Shown here piece after piece: positions 1 through 9,634 of a stretch of DNA of 64,000 nucleotides. The position numbers were made by a program, and so were the translations under genes. The stretch is from Prolixibacteraceae bacterium (GTDB taxonomy: Bacteria > Bacteroidota > Bacteroidia > Bacteroidales > Prolixibacteraceae). The DNA is taken from the NCBI GenBank assembly GCA_028683385.1, contig JAQUIJ010000011.1:124001-188000 (forward strand). The letters are read 5' to 3'. Within the stretch, counting starts at the first letter, position 1; each line of letters begins with the position of its first letter. The notes below the pieces were generated by a model. That model searched no databases. It worked only from the letters and a program-made list of their open reading frames with translations, and was not told the origin of the DNA.

Positions 1-139
1 GTAAGACAGCTTTCATCGCAGTTTAGTTGTTTCTTGAGTTAGTTTTGATTTCTCAAAGATAGAAATATTCTGATGTGCCGATGTGTGCTGATAGTGTTTT
101 GTGTGTATTGATTATTCGTCAATCCTTCATTTTTTTAAT

Positions 140-178
140 AAAAAGACCCCTTGCACTGCCTAAGCAATAGCAAGGGGT
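140..178 (-). terminator. Rho-independent terminator of the susCD operon
   Basis: Arms CCCCTTGC (147-154) and GCAAGGGG (170-177) pair perfectly around a 15-base loop. On the minus strand the stem is followed by TCTTTTTATT. It lies about 70 bases beyond the SusD stop and should end the sigma-FecR-SusC-SusD transcript. Nothing else is recognisable in positions 1-139, which are AT-rich. Confidence 0.8.
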
Positions 179-249
179 TGAAAGGTTTAGTTGATTATTT
201 CTCGTATTTGTTGTAATGCCTGTGAACTTACCGGCAAATTCAATATTTG

Positions 250-1995
250 CTAATATCCCGGATTTTGCGTAATCAACTGGTTACTGGCCATTGCCTGTTC
301 TGGTATAGGAAAACGGTTTTGAAATGCTTTGCCTTCTCCATCTGCAGGGTGATCCCACCACGATTGAGTGGTGTATTTATTCCAGCGCACCAAATCGGTA
401 CGGCGGCGGCCTTCACCAATAAATTCAATCATCCATTCATCCAACATTCGCCACTCATCGAGATTGGTTGCTGTTACAGGATCAGGATCAGCGCTTATAA
501 AGTAACGCTTGCGCACATCATTGATGAGTTTAGCTGCACCAGCTTTGTCATTTGCACGTAGTTTACATTCGGCCAACATGTAATATGCTTCAGCCAGGCG
601 GAAGACAGGGATGTCCGGATTACCCCTTAATGTTTGATTCGAAGCCCATGGAATAGGCGAAAACTTGGCTAAACGAACGCCTGAGTTTTCTTCACCCCAA
701 CGTGCGCCTTCTTTGCCATTATCGGTTTCGGAGCCCGGCATCGGAATGATACGGGCTATCTGGTCAACAATCACCAATGTATCAGTTGGCTTAAACTGAC
801 GGTTGCCACCATGGCACACTTTGCCGTTGACGGGATTAACCATTTTCCCAAAATAGAACATGCCCCGGAACTTACCGTTGCCTTCGTATGCAGCTAATTG
901 TTTGCGCACATCCTGGTTGTTGAATTTGGCAAAGGGGCTACCTAAACGATAGGTTTGTCCTTCTCTGGCATTTGGGCTGCCGGTCAAGTACGATTTGCCA
1001 TCTTTATCAAGCGATGGAACAAGACAGTAGCCATTGTTGCGGTTGCCTATTGTTCCGTTGTCCCAGTACTCGCCCATGCCGTAGTGATTGGAATGTGGTC
1101 CTACACTGCGTTCGCTAACAGCATACTGGCTTGGTACCGACCAAATGATTTCGGTAGAACGGTCGTTGTTGAAACCATAAATATTCGTCCAGTCATTGTC
1201 CAGTTTATAGGCGCCATATTTTCCATCGATAATGTCCTGGCAGATAACGGCACATTGGGCATACATATCTTTGCCAATGTATGACTGTGCATTAAAGTAA
1301 AGCCTTGCTTGTAACATGGCAGCTGCTGCCTGGTTGATTGCTCCTGTTTCCTGTGCTCCCAGAGTTGCTTTCTTCGGCAATTTAGGTATTGCTTCAGTTA
1401 GCAGTTTGTCGATAAAATTGAATGTTTCAACATCAGTGGCACGTGGTTGAATATCACCTTGTGTTGAGGTATAAAGCGGTACACCGCCAAACATGTCGAG
1501 CCCAAACCAGTAAAAGAAGGCCGACAATGTTTGCAACTGCATCAGCACAGCATCACGACTACCTTCAGGGAAACCCAGTTTATTAAAATCAACATACTGG
1601 TCGATGTCATCTTTTGCACTCCATGCCTGGGCAACACCCATTGAAAAAGCGCGCCATGCGTCGTACACGCCGGGAGTTGTTGGTGTGAAATCGTGATTGT
1701 AACCACGAAGGTAAGCGCCGCCATCGTACCAGTCGTTATAACGAGAGGGTACCAGCATCTCGTCGGTTGTGAATTCCTGAAGGCGAATAAAGTTTGAATG
1801 GGCTTGCCCGTCGGCCATACACCATGCCCAGTGGGTAAATGCACGTCCCATGCGCTGATAGACTTTCGGTTGGGTGTCGAAAAACAATTCGGGTACCGAT
1901 TGCGAGTAATACTCTGGCTCAACCGAACACGACTGGAAAGATACGGATAACGTGATAACAGCAACGGTGGCTGTTATATACTTATATATTTTCAT
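250..1995 (-). CDS. SusD/RagB family outer-membrane nutrient-binding lipoprotein
   Basis: This is the surface lipoprotein that caps the barrel of the neighbouring SusC transporter and binds its ligand, usually an oligosaccharide. The 581-residue length suits the family. The N-terminus is a lipoprotein signal with a Cys after VSFQS (about residue 23), followed by the usual SusD start (EPEYYSQS). The middle holds TPR-like helices, and the C-terminus ends in the typical family tail (RFPIPEQAM, then NPGY). The gene starts 26 bases after the SusC stop, so the two are co-transcribed. No carbohydrate-active enzyme lies directly beside the pair in this window, so the substrate cannot be named. Recognition rests on sequence pattern only. 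Confidence 0.93.
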   Translation of the reverse strand: MKIYKYITATVAVITLSVSFQSCSVEPEYYSQSVPELFFDTQPKVYQRMGRAFTHWAWCMADGQAHSNFIRLQEFTTDEMLVPSRYNDWYDGGAYLRGYNHDFTPTTPGVYDAWRAFSMGVAQAWSAKDDIDQYVDFNKLGFPEGSRDAVLMQLQTLSAFFYWFGLDMFGGVPLYTSTQGDIQPRATDVETFNFIDKLLTEAIPKLPKKATLGAQETGAINQAAAAMLQARLYFNAQSYIGKDMYAQCAVICQDIIDGKYGAYKLDNDWTNIYGFNNDRSTEIIWSVPSQYAVSERSVGPHSNHYGMGEYWDNGTIGNRNNGYCLVPSLDKDGKSYLTGSPNAREGQTYRLGSPFAKFNNQDVRKQLAAYEGNGKFRGMFYFGKMVNPVNGKVCHGGNRQFKPTDTLVIVDQIARIIPMPGSETDNGKEGARWGEENSGVRLAKFSPIPWASNQTLRGNPDIPVFRLAEAYYMLAECKLRANDKAGAAKLINDVRKRYFISADPDPVTATNLDEWRMLDEWMIEFIGEGRRRTDLVRWNKYTTQSWWDHPADGEGKAFQNRFPIPEQAMASNQLITQNPGY

Positions 1996-2021
1996 CTTCG
2001 TACTTTTTAATTGATTTAAGG

Positions 2022-5000
2022 TTAAAAATTAAACTGAGCACCGAACGTAAAAGTACGGGTCTGAGGATAGATGTCGCCTTTCCTCTCAATACCTGCATCC
2101 CACCCGGTAATATCAATCTCAGGATTTAGACCAGGATACTTGGTGAAAGTATAGAGGTTATTCCCGGTAAAATAGAACCTGATATTTTCCATGAGGTTTG
2201 TATATTTCTTCATTGGCAGGGTGTATCCCAGCGAAAGGTTCTGAATTTTGACGAAAGTGGCATCATAAAGGAAATAGTCGCTTGGCGAAGGGCGTCCCGT
2301 GATATGTCCGTTTTTGTTGATGGCATCGTAGAGCATATTGCCCTGAACCACGTTTCTCAAGCCATATTCCAGTTCAATGGCATTATAGATGTCATAATCG
2401 ATCCAGCTGGTGAGAGTCATGTTGAAATCCCATTTTTTATAGCTGAGGTTATGAGACCAGCCTGCAATAAGGGTTGGGATATAACTTTTCTGATAAACGC
2501 GATCGTCTACCGATCCTTCATCGGAGAAAATCACATTGTTGTCTTTGTTGTATATCTGGAATCTTCCTTCGCTTACACCAGCATAGCGGTACATAAAGTA
2601 GCTTCCCACTTCCACATTTTCCTGAATACGGTGGGCATATTCAACCCAGTTATTTACTGAGGCGCCGTTGATGTAGGTCTGGTCGCCCCAAAGCGAACCA
2701 ATGAAGGTTTTATTGTGGCTCAGGTTCAGCGATGTGCTGTAGTGCCAGTTTGCTGAACGTACAACGTCGCCGCCAATTTCAAATTCCCAGCCCTTGTTTT
2801 CCATTGTACCAATGTTTTTGTACATGCTTGATTGAGTATTTGGTGGTTGCGGAACTTCCACACTATAAATCAACCCTTTGATGGCGCGGCGGTATAGGTC
2901 GAACTTACCGTAAACACGATTTTTGAATAGCGAGTAGTCCAACCCAATATTCCATTCGTGCTTTTCTTCCCATCCAAGTTCTTTATTGAGGTTTGTGGTG
3001 GCACCGTAACTCATGGCCCAGTTTCCATCAGGCAATAACCAACGGGTATCTGATCCATATTTTCTGGCGGCATAGTCGGCAGAGAAACCCTCATTACCTG
3101 TTACACCGTAAGCAACGCGCAGCTTGAGGTCGTTCACCCAACTGACATATTTCAGGAAATTTTCGTTTGAGATACGCCATCCTGCAGAGGCGGCCCAGAA
3201 GTTACCCCAACGGTTGTTTACCGCAAATTTGCTTGAACCTTCGCGTCGTACCGAAGCAGTGGCCATATAAGTATCTTTATATGAATAGCTGGCGCGGGCA
3301 AAATAGGCCATCAGTTTTTGCGTGATCCCTTTGCTTGAGCTCATGCTGGCAAGGCCTTCTGTTAAACGGGTTCCTTCACCGAGGTTCCAGAATTTGACCA
3401 GGTCGTTCGTGAAATTACCGTTGGCAGCCGTAAAACCATCGCTGTTTTGTTCGAAGTAGCTATATCCTGCAACTGCATTAAGTGAATGATCACCAAATCC
3501 GTTGACGTATGACAAATATCCGTCGGTATTTAGCAGTTCAGTCTTGCTGAAATCCATCTGGGCCCAACCTTTACGGCCAGCCTTTATTTCTTCGCGTGAG
3601 AACATCGAACGATAAAAATGCCGCTCCCATTGGCGGTTTTCGTAAGCGCCGGATTGACGATACGACAATCCTTTGATCGGCTTGATATTCACTTTAAGTT
3701 CGATGTCGGGGCGGAACCATTTGTCCATGCCTTCATCGGTAGTGAGCGCTGCTTCAGCAATATTGTTCATTTCAGTACCATCGCCCTGTGTGATCACATT
3801 CCAGCCTGTAGTGCTGGTAGGGTCGTAAACTGATTGGGTGGGGTTGGCGCGTAGAACACCTTCAACAGATGGTCGGTTCTGATTACGCAGTGCCTGGCGA
3901 TAGCTAAGGTGGCTGCTAATATCTAACCATCCGTCGAGTACCTTGAAGTCGCCGTTGATACGTCCCGAATAATCTTTTCGGGTATCGCCGCGTAACACTC
4001 CGCGGTTATCGTCATACATCAAAGTGGTGTAGACACGTGCAGCTTCAGATCCGCCTTGCAAGGTGAACACGTGGCGGTTTGATGTTGGATTGTCGCTCAT
4101 TGCTTCGTCCCACCAGTCAGTATTGTAACCATCGTTATTTTTTGCTGCTCCATAAGTGGCCACATAGTCGGCGGCGCTAAGCATGTCGGGCTTGCCATAC
4201 GATTTTTTAAACAAGACTTCGCTGGTCAGGCTCATTTTCAATGCTCCTGATTTGGCTTGCTTCGTAGTGATTAGAATTACACCGCCCGTAGCTCTGGTGC
4301 CATAAATCGCGCCGGCAGAGGCATCTTTCAGTACGTCGATCGACTGAATGTCTTCCTGCACAAGCGTGCGGATATCACCGCCTGGCATACCGTCAATAAC
4401 AATCAATGGAGTGCGCGAAGTATTGATTGACGCCATACCTCGTAACTGGAAAGTATTGCCTGAGTTGGGACTTGCAGTTCCCGACATAACAAGACCACCA
4501 ATTTTACCTTGCAGCGCCGTAGCAATAGACGAACCTCCAACTCCGAGAGGCAAATCTTTGATTGCCAGAGAAGAGATAGAACTCGTTACCTGCTTCTTCT
4601 CCATGCTACCATACCCAATGGCTACAACTTCATCAATGCCAATTGCTTCCTCCACCATTGTTACATTGATCGTGTTTTTATCGGCAACTGGTATTTCCTG
4701 AGTTTTCATTCCAACAAAAGAAAAGGTTAATATGCCGTTAGAAGGTACTTTTGGTAATGTAAATTTCCCTTCCATATCGGTAATTACACCGCTTGTTGTG
4801 CCTTTTATGACCACAGAAACTCCGGGAAGTGGGGCGCCTGTAGTGTCGGTTATTTTACCTGAAACCGCTTTTTGTTGCTGTGCCGATTCTGTGGAATTTT
4901 CGGCGTCGGTATATAAAACGTAGTTGTTATTGAACGAGCGGTACTTTACATTGGTACCTTTAAAAAGCAGGTCTAATACTTCGGTAATACTTTTAGAATG

Positions 5001-5270
5001 GCAATTGACGTCAATTTTACGCTCGACGTTGATGTTGCTTGCGTTATACATAAATCGGAACTCGGTTTGATCTTCGATCCGTTTCAGGATATTATTAAGC
5101 GATTCTTTTTCAGCTTTTAAGCTAAGAAGGCCATTGTTTTGCGAAAATACACCGGCCGAAACCTGAAAAAATAGTACAAATAAAAGAAAGGTTGTTAGTT
5201 TCATAATTCTACACAATTGTTTCGCGCAGGGTATTCTCCCGCAACGGAAATTCCATCGTTTTTTTTTCAT
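2022..5270 (-). CDS. SusC/RagA family TonB-linked outer membrane transporter with STN signalling domain
   Basis: This is the TonB-dependent barrel that imports the ligand held by SusD. Visible order: a signal segment (IMKLTTFLLF, about residues 22-43), a secretin/TonB N-terminal (STN) domain (about 48-118), a carboxypeptidase-regulatory-like domain (about 134-205, with GAPLPGVSVVIKGT), a plug with the common SusC signature DEVVAIGYG, then a barrel to residue 1082. The STN domain is the part that talks to a FecR anti-sigma factor, and fecR and an ECF sigma gene lie directly upstream. The first Met gives a basic Cys-containing leader of 22 residues before the signal peptide. The in-frame ATG at 5204 is an alternative start, but such long leaders are common in SusC proteins. 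Confidence 0.94.
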   Translation of the reverse strand: MKKKRWNFRCGRIPCAKQLCRIMKLTTFLLFVLFFQVSAGVFSQNNGLLSLKAEKESLNNILKRIEDQTEFRFMYNASNINVERKIDVNCHSKSITEVLDLLFKGTNVKYRSFNNNYVLYTDAENSTESAQQQKAVSGKITDTTGAPLPGVSVVIKGTTSGVITDMEGKFTLPKVPSNGILTFSFVGMKTQEIPVADKNTINVTMVEEAIGIDEVVAIGYGSMEKKQVTSSISSLAIKDLPLGVGGSSIATALQGKIGGLVMSGTASPNSGNTFQLRGMASINTSRTPLIVIDGMPGGDIRTLVQEDIQSIDVLKDASAGAIYGTRATGGVILITTKQAKSGALKMSLTSEVLFKKSYGKPDMLSAADYVATYGAAKNNDGYNTDWWDEAMSDNPTSNRHVFTLQGGSEAARVYTTLMYDDNRGVLRGDTRKDYSGRINGDFKVLDGWLDISSHLSYRQALRNQNRPSVEGVLRANPTQSVYDPTSTTGWNVITQGDGTEMNNIAEAALTTDEGMDKWFRPDIELKVNIKPIKGLSYRQSGAYENRQWERHFYRSMFSREEIKAGRKGWAQMDFSKTELLNTDGYLSYVNGFGDHSLNAVAGYSYFEQNSDGFTAANGNFTNDLVKFWNLGEGTRLTEGLASMSSSKGITQKLMAYFARASYSYKDTYMATASVRREGSSKFAVNNRWGNFWAASAGWRISNENFLKYVSWVNDLKLRVAYGVTGNEGFSADYAARKYGSDTRWLLPDGNWAMSYGATTNLNKELGWEEKHEWNIGLDYSLFKNRVYGKFDLYRRAIKGLIYSVEVPQPPNTQSSMYKNIGTMENKGWEFEIGGDVVRSANWHYSTSLNLSHNKTFIGSLWGDQTYINGASVNNWVEYAHRIQENVEVGSYFMYRYAGVSEGRFQIYNKDNNVIFSDEGSVDDRVYQKSYIPTLIAGWSHNLSYKKWDFNMTLTSWIDYDIYNAIELEYGLRNVVQGNMLYDAINKNGHITGRPSPSDYFLYDATFVKIQNLSLGYTLPMKKYTNLMENIRFYFTGNNLYTFTKYPGLNPEIDITGWDAGIERKGDIYPQTRTFTFGAQFNF

Positions 5271-5301
5271 AAATTTGTAGTGTTAATGATTAAAAATTAA
5301 T

Positions 5302-5350
5302 ACAATCACCTTGTGATTGTTAGAAGGAAAGTCTGCAACACTTTCCTTCT
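5302..5350 (-). promoter_or_regulatory. Two tandem perfect hairpins between fecR and susC
   Basis: ACAATCAC (5302-5309) pairs with GTGATTGT (5313-5320) around a 3-base loop. AGAAGGAAAGT (5322-5332) pairs with ACTTTCCTTCT (5340-5350) around a 7-base loop. Reading the operon on the minus strand, neither stem is followed by a T run, so a classical terminator is unlikely. An RNA processing or stability element separating low fecR from high susC expression is an inference. Confidence 0.55.
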
Positions 5351-5356
5351 TTTATT

Positions 5357-6343
5357 TTAGAAGTTTATTTTTACCTGTTCACCTTTTATCTCATAGTTAA
5401 ATTTAGAAGTTAATTGCATCATATTCAGAAGCTCACGAAGACTTTCAGTTTTAATTGTCATCGTAAACCGGTCGTTGTTTTTCCTGTTATTATCTATTGA
5501 TATGGTTACCCCGTACCAGCGTTCAATTCGCGGCACCAACTCGGTAAACGAAATGTCGGTAAACCGGAGCTCGTTGTTTTTCCATAGAGAATAAAGTTCC
5601 GGAGAAACATTTTTCACACTGGTGTTATTTTCTTCGATGTTGTATTGGGCTTGTTGTCCCGGCTCCAGTTGAGCCAGTTGTTTGTTGTCGGTTCCTTCAA
5701 TCTCAACGGTGCCCTCTTCCAGAGTTGTTTCCACGAAAGGGTCGCCGGCAAAGCTTCGCAGGTTAAATTTGGTGCCTGTTACTATTACTTTCATTCCCGA
5801 TGCAGTTATAACTTCAAAAGGATGAGTCTTGTCTTTTTTTACTTCGAAGAAGGCTTCACCATCAAGGGTTGTTTTACGGGGATCAAGTGCGTCGTATTTT
5901 AAAACCGTTTGCGAGTTAAGCCAGACATGGCTCCCATCGGCAAGTATTACTTGCGATTTCTCGCCTTTTAATGTCTTTAGTTCCACAATTGCCGATTGCT
6001 GCTGACCAGAAAAATAACCGCTCATCCATAAACTGCCAAGTCCTCCGGCTACAACAAGCAAAACCGATGCCGCCACCTTCCGGAGAATATCAAGATCAAT
6101 TAGTTTGTGTTGGGGCTTTGCCTTTGGCAATAAATGGTTTAGTTTATCCCAGGCTTCATCAACATCTATTTGAGATTTTGAAAAGCGAAGTTTGCTCATA
6201 TGATAGGCACGATGAAACTTTCGGAATTCGATCCTGTTTTCTTCGGAATCGGATACCCACCGAAGAATGACTTCGTTTTCTTCCTTGGAGGTATCTTTAT
6301 CCAAAAACCGGTTCAATAAAGTTTCGTTTATCGTCTCTTCCAT
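5357..6343 (-). CDS. FecR family anti-sigma factor
   Basis: This is an inner-membrane regulator that holds the adjacent ECF sigma factor and releases it when the STN domain of the loaded SusC transporter touches its periplasmic part. At 328 residues it has an N-terminal cytoplasmic helical region (1-80), one membrane segment (about 88-108, ASVLLVVAGGLGSLWMSG), a FecR domain (about 115-215, LKGEKSQVILADGSHVWLNS then TTLEEGTVEIEG) and a C-terminal DUF4974-type domain (about 255-328, ELRFTDISFTELVPRIERWY). It lies between the sigma gene and susC on the same strand, so all four genes form one trans-envelope signalling unit. Confidence 0.93.
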   Translation of the reverse strand: MEETINETLLNRFLDKDTSKEENEVILRWVSDSEENRIEFRKFHRAYHMSKLRFSKSQIDVDEAWDKLNHLLPKAKPQHKLIDLDILRKVAASVLLVVAGGLGSLWMSGYFSGQQQSAIVELKTLKGEKSQVILADGSHVWLNSQTVLKYDALDPRKTTLDGEAFFEVKKDKTHPFEVITASGMKVIVTGTKFNLRSFAGDPFVETTLEEGTVEIEGTDNKQLAQLEPGQQAQYNIEENNTSVKNVSPELYSLWKNNELRFTDISFTELVPRIERWYGVTISIDNNRKNNDRFTMTIKTESLRELLNMMQLTSKFNYEIKGEQVKINF

Positions 6344-6501
6344 TTGTGTGTTTTTTCATTAGGCTTATACAGGAAACTAAAGTTTTACCCTTACAAGGAG
6401 GTGCGATTTTTTTTTAAGAAGATTAAAAACATAGAAATATTGGTCGCCTTGGTTTGAACTTTTCGATTGTGTACGATGTGACTATGTGGTTAAATATCTA
6501 T

Positions 6502-7068
6502 TCAATTATTCAGGAAAAGGCCGATGATAAGGATACAGAGGTAATCTTTCAGTTCAGTTTTTAATTTCGACAAAGCGCGGCTCATTTGAGTTTCTACCGT
6601 TTTTACTGATAACCCGAGCTTGTCGGCAATTTCAGCGTATTTTAAACCATCTTCGCGACTCATCCTGAAGATTTTTCGGCATTCTTCGGGCAGCGAGCCA
6701 ATGGCTTCGTTAACTTTGGTCTGAAATTCAGTGAATAACACCGATTCGTAGGTGTCGAAGTCTTCTTTTTGATTCTTGTAAACAACCTCGATCACTGAGT
6801 AATAATTGTCGATTACTTTCTGGTGTTCGATAAAATTGAAGCAAAGGTTCTGTACCGATTTAAACAGGTAAGGTTTGATTTCATTGTTGAGCGTTAATTG
6901 GTCCTTTTTCGCCCAGATATTCAGAAAGACTTCCTGAACGATTTCTTCGGCTTCAGCAGTGTTTGCAATGAATTTATTGGCAAAACCACATAGACGGACG
7001 TAGTATTTCCGAAAAATTAATTCGAAAGCCTGTACTTCGTCTAATTGTTGTTTATTGCTAATTTTCAC
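6502..7068 (-). CDS. ECF RNA polymerase sigma-70 factor
   Basis: This 188-residue protein has sigma region 2 (about residues 14-80, FELIFRKYYVRLCGFANKF and AEEIVQEVFLNIW) and region 4 (about 120-170, with a helix-turn-helix around YAEIADKLGLSVKTVETQM). The short non-conserved linker and absence of regions 1 and 3 mark it as an extracytoplasmic-function sigma factor of the Bacteroidota FecI-like group. It is the first gene of the fecR-susC-susD operon and probably drives that operon. A TAnnTTTG element lies about 26 bases upstream. The hydrophobic tail (CILIIGLFLNN) is a slightly unusual ending. Confidence 0.93.
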   Translation of the reverse strand: MKISNKQQLDEVQAFELIFRKYYVRLCGFANKFIANTAEAEEIVQEVFLNIWAKKDQLTLNNEIKPYLFKSVQNLCFNFIEHQKVIDNYYSVIEVVYKNQKEDFDTYESVLFTEFQTKVNEAIGSLPEECRKIFRMSREDGLKYAEIADKLGLSVKTVETQMSRALSKLKTELKDYLCILIIGLFLNN

Positions 7069-7093
7069 GCCTTGAAATGCCCGTTTAGGGTAG

Positions 7094-7101
7094 CAAATAT
7101 A
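7094..7101 (-). promoter_or_regulatory. Bacteroidota -7 promoter element of the ECF sigma gene
   Basis: On the minus strand this reads TATATTTG, an exact match to the TAnnTTTG -7 consensus. It ends 25 bases before the sigma gene start. A clear -33 TTTG is not present at the usual distance. Confidence 0.5.
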
Positions 7102-7246
7102 GAATTTCTGGAACAGAAAAATCAGTTTAGTTCAATTTGAATTAGCTGTATATGTTCATATCTAATTTCTCCTGATTAAACGATTTGGTCTATTTGAAGT
7201 CAAATGTTGATTCAAGTATGCTTTAAAAACCATAAATTAACTACCG

Positions 7247-8578
7247 ATGAAAAACTCCACGCTTCGATCTTATTTTATTTTGCTCTGTTTTTCGATGCTT
7301 TTGCATTATGCCCATGCCCAGGATAAATCTACATTTACTTCGAACTGGCCCGAATGGCGTGGTCAGTTTAATACTGGTGCCGTTAATGGCGGTAATACTC
7401 CGGTTGAGTTTAGTGAAACCAAGAGTGTGAAATGGAAAATTGAAATTCCGGGGAAAGGTCATGCAACTCCGATTATATGGGGTACCCAAATTATTATTCA
7501 GACAGCCATTCCAACAGATAAAAAAGTTGAAAAAGCAGATGCAGTGCCTGCAAATTCAATGGCTCCAACCCAGACTGATTTGATTCATCAGTTTACTGTT
7601 ATTTCCCTTGATAAAAATTCAGGAAAGATAAACTGGAAGACGGTGGTGAAAGAAGAGATGCCGGCAGAACGTACGCACGAATTGGGCAGCTGGGCTTCAA
7701 ATTCTCCGGTTACCGATGGCGAAAATATATATGCTTTCTTTGGTTCACGCGGGTTGTATTGCCTCGATTTCAATGGCAAAGTGAAATGGGAACGCAATTT
7801 CGGGCAAATGGAAATCGTAGCCAGTTTTGGCGAGGGTAGCTCTCCTGCCGTTTACAAAGACAAAATTTTTGTGCAATGGGATCATCAACAGAAATCGTAT
7901 TTGTATGCGTTGGATAAAAAGACCGGCAAGGAAGCATGGACAGTTGAACGGGATGAAATTACTTCGTGGGCAACACCGCTAGTTGTTGAGGTGAATGGGA
8001 AAGCGCAGGTGATTACCAGTGCGACGAATAAAGTCAGAAGTTACGATGCCGAAACCGGACAGGTAGTTTGGGAATGTACCGGAATGACGCGAAACGTAAT
8101 CCCGAATCCGATGTATGCTGATGGTATTTTGTATCTGATGAGTGGATTTCGGGGAAATGCAATAAAAGCAATTGATTTGGCCGAGGCAAAAGGTGACATT
8201 ACCGGAACTGCTGCTATTCTATGGGAATACAATCAGGATGCGCCTTACACGCCAAGTCCGATATTGATGGATGGTAAATTGTATTTTCTGAAAGGTAATA
8301 ATGGAATCATGACTTGTCTGAATGCCAAAGATGGAAAGGTAATTTACAGCAACCAGAAAATTGATGGAATTACTAATATTTTTTCGTCGCCGACCGGAAA
8401 TAAAGACAAAATTTACGTTGCAGCAACTAATCAGGTTAGCGTGGTAAAAGCCGGACCAGAGTTCTCAGTTCTAGCTAAAAACACCTTGGATGATACTTTT
8501 GAAGCTTCGCCGATAATTGTTGGAAACGACCTGTTTTTAAGGGGAGCTAAATATTTGTATTGTATTTCTGAAAAATAA
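7247..8578 (+). CDS. Exported PQQ-like beta-propeller repeat protein
   Basis: A signal peptide (about residues 1-25, ending HYAHAQ) precedes a chain of PQQ-like WD-type blades. Recurrent signs are D(K)xTGK-like turns followed by hydrophobic strands and W, for example SLDKNSGKINWKTVV, ALDKKTGKEAWTVERDE and YDAETGQVVWECTG. The first half begins with WPEWRGQFNTGAV, typical of outer-membrane-associated PQQ-like proteins in planctomycetes and Bacteroidota. No enzymatic residues for alcohol dehydrogenase activity are evident, so a binding or scaffold role is as likely as catalysis. It is monocistronic and converges with the DUF72 gene, sharing a terminator. At 443 residues it appears complete. Confidence 0.85.
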   Translation: MKNSTLRSYFILLCFSMLLHYAHAQDKSTFTSNWPEWRGQFNTGAVNGGNTPVEFSETKSVKWKIEIPGKGHATPIIWGTQIIIQTAIPTDKKVEKADAVPANSMAPTQTDLIHQFTVISLDKNSGKINWKTVVKEEMPAERTHELGSWASNSPVTDGENIYAFFGSRGLYCLDFNGKVKWERNFGQMEIVASFGEGSSPAVYKDKIFVQWDHQQKSYLYALDKKTGKEAWTVERDEITSWATPLVVEVNGKAQVITSATNKVRSYDAETGQVVWECTGMTRNVIPNPMYADGILYLMSGFRGNAIKAIDLAEAKGDITGTAAILWEYNQDAPYTPSPILMDGKLYFLKGNNGIMTCLNAKDGKVIYSNQKIDGITNIFSSPTGNKDKIYVAATNQVSVVKAGPEFSVLAKNTLDDTFEASPIIVGNDLFLRGAKYLYCISEK

Positions 8579-8597
8579 TCAGATGAATAACAGCTTG

Positions 8598-8636
8598 AAA
8601 AAGCGATTTGACTGATTGAAGTCAAGTCGCTTTTTT
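8598..8636. terminator. Bidirectional terminator between convergent genes
   Basis: AAGCGATTTGACT (8601-8613) pairs with AGTCAAGTCGCTT (8620-8632) with one G-U pair. A's lie on the left and T's on the right, so both the propeller gene (plus) and the DUF72 gene (minus) could stop here. Confidence 0.8.
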
Positions 8637-8639
8637 ATG

Positions 8640-9536
8640 TTATTTCTCTTTTGGATTTGTTGCTGGTAGAAGAGCTGGTATTTGCAGATTCAATCCAAAT
8701 TCTTTATTCAACCTTTCGATAAAATAGGCCGAAAGAAAGGGTGATTCCAGTTCGATGTTTTGGTGGACGAAGAAATAAATGTCGCGTAATCCTTGATCAA
8801 CCCATATCTTGAGGCGATTGATCCAGTCGTCCAAACGATCGCGGTCGCTGTGCGGATTATTGGCTCCCACATAACGGATGAAAGCTTTTGGGGTGGTCAG
8901 TCGCATGTGCAGCAAATCGCGCCGTCCAGCGGTGTCAACGATCATGTTTGTTACCTGATGTTTCTCGAATAACTCATAAACTTCATTGGAAATGGTTTTG
9001 TCGTTGAACCATTCGGTGTTGCGCAGCTCAACAGCCAAAGGAATCGCTTTCGGAAAGTTTTCAACGAAAGTCACCAACCGATCGAAATTCTTGTATTTAA
9101 AATTGGCATGCAACTGAAGGAAAACCATTCCCAGCTTAACCTCAAAATTGCTGATGTTGTCGCAATATTCATCAGTCAAAAATTGTACGTCATTCAACCG
9201 TCGCATGTGGCTGATGCTTTGCGTTACTTTTGGGAAAAAGCAAAATCCGTCGGGCGCTTTGTTGCGCCACGCAATTACCTGATCGCGGCTGGGCATGCTG
9301 TAAAACGTGGCATTTAGTTCAATGGAGTTAAACTGACGGGAATAATAAGTCAGCTCGTCTTTGGTGCCGCGCGGATAAAAGTTTTTCAGGTCAGTTTTGT
9401 TCCATTTAGCACACCCAACATAAACGTTCATCGGCTTGCTGGTATCATTTTGTTTCAGAATTTCTACAGTACGTGGATCATCGGCTGGTAGTTGGAAGTC
9501 AATATGTTCTGAGTTTTCGATTTGTCCGAATTTCAT
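8640..9536 (-). CDS. DUF72 (YecE-like) family protein
   Basis: The protein is 298 residues and has the DUF72 TIM-barrel-like pattern: VYVGCAKWNKTDLKNFYP near residue 38, then YYSRQFNSIELNATFYSMPS, then FPKVTQSISHMRRL, a middle LGMVFLQLHANF and the AVELRNTEWF block. The biochemical role of this widespread family is not established. There is no signal peptide, so it is cytosolic. It converges with the PQQ-like gene and is followed upstream, after 98 bases, by the AraC-type regulator on the same strand. The last stretch after about residue 280 (LLPATNPKEK) is a loose tail. Confidence 0.9.
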   Translation of the reverse strand: MKFGQIENSEHIDFQLPADDPRTVEILKQNDTSKPMNVYVGCAKWNKTDLKNFYPRGTKDELTYYSRQFNSIELNATFYSMPSRDQVIAWRNKAPDGFCFFPKVTQSISHMRRLNDVQFLTDEYCDNISNFEVKLGMVFLQLHANFKYKNFDRLVTFVENFPKAIPLAVELRNTEWFNDKTISNEVYELFEKHQVTNMIVDTAGRRDLLHMRLTTPKAFIRYVGANNPHSDRDRLDDWINRLKIWVDQGLRDIYFFVHQNIELESPFLSAYFIERLNKEFGLNLQIPALLPATNPKEK

Positions 9537-9634
9537 TTTTTTTAGGATTTTATTGGATTAATGGAAGCACGACCATTTTTACATACTAAAACCAGCAATC
9601 AATTTTCTTGTTCAAAAACAATTGATACGATGAA

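Noticed and set aside
1101-1292. Minus- and plus-strand short frames inside SusD and SusC
   Set aside because: They are shadow frames of long, well-matched coding sequences and have no features of their own.
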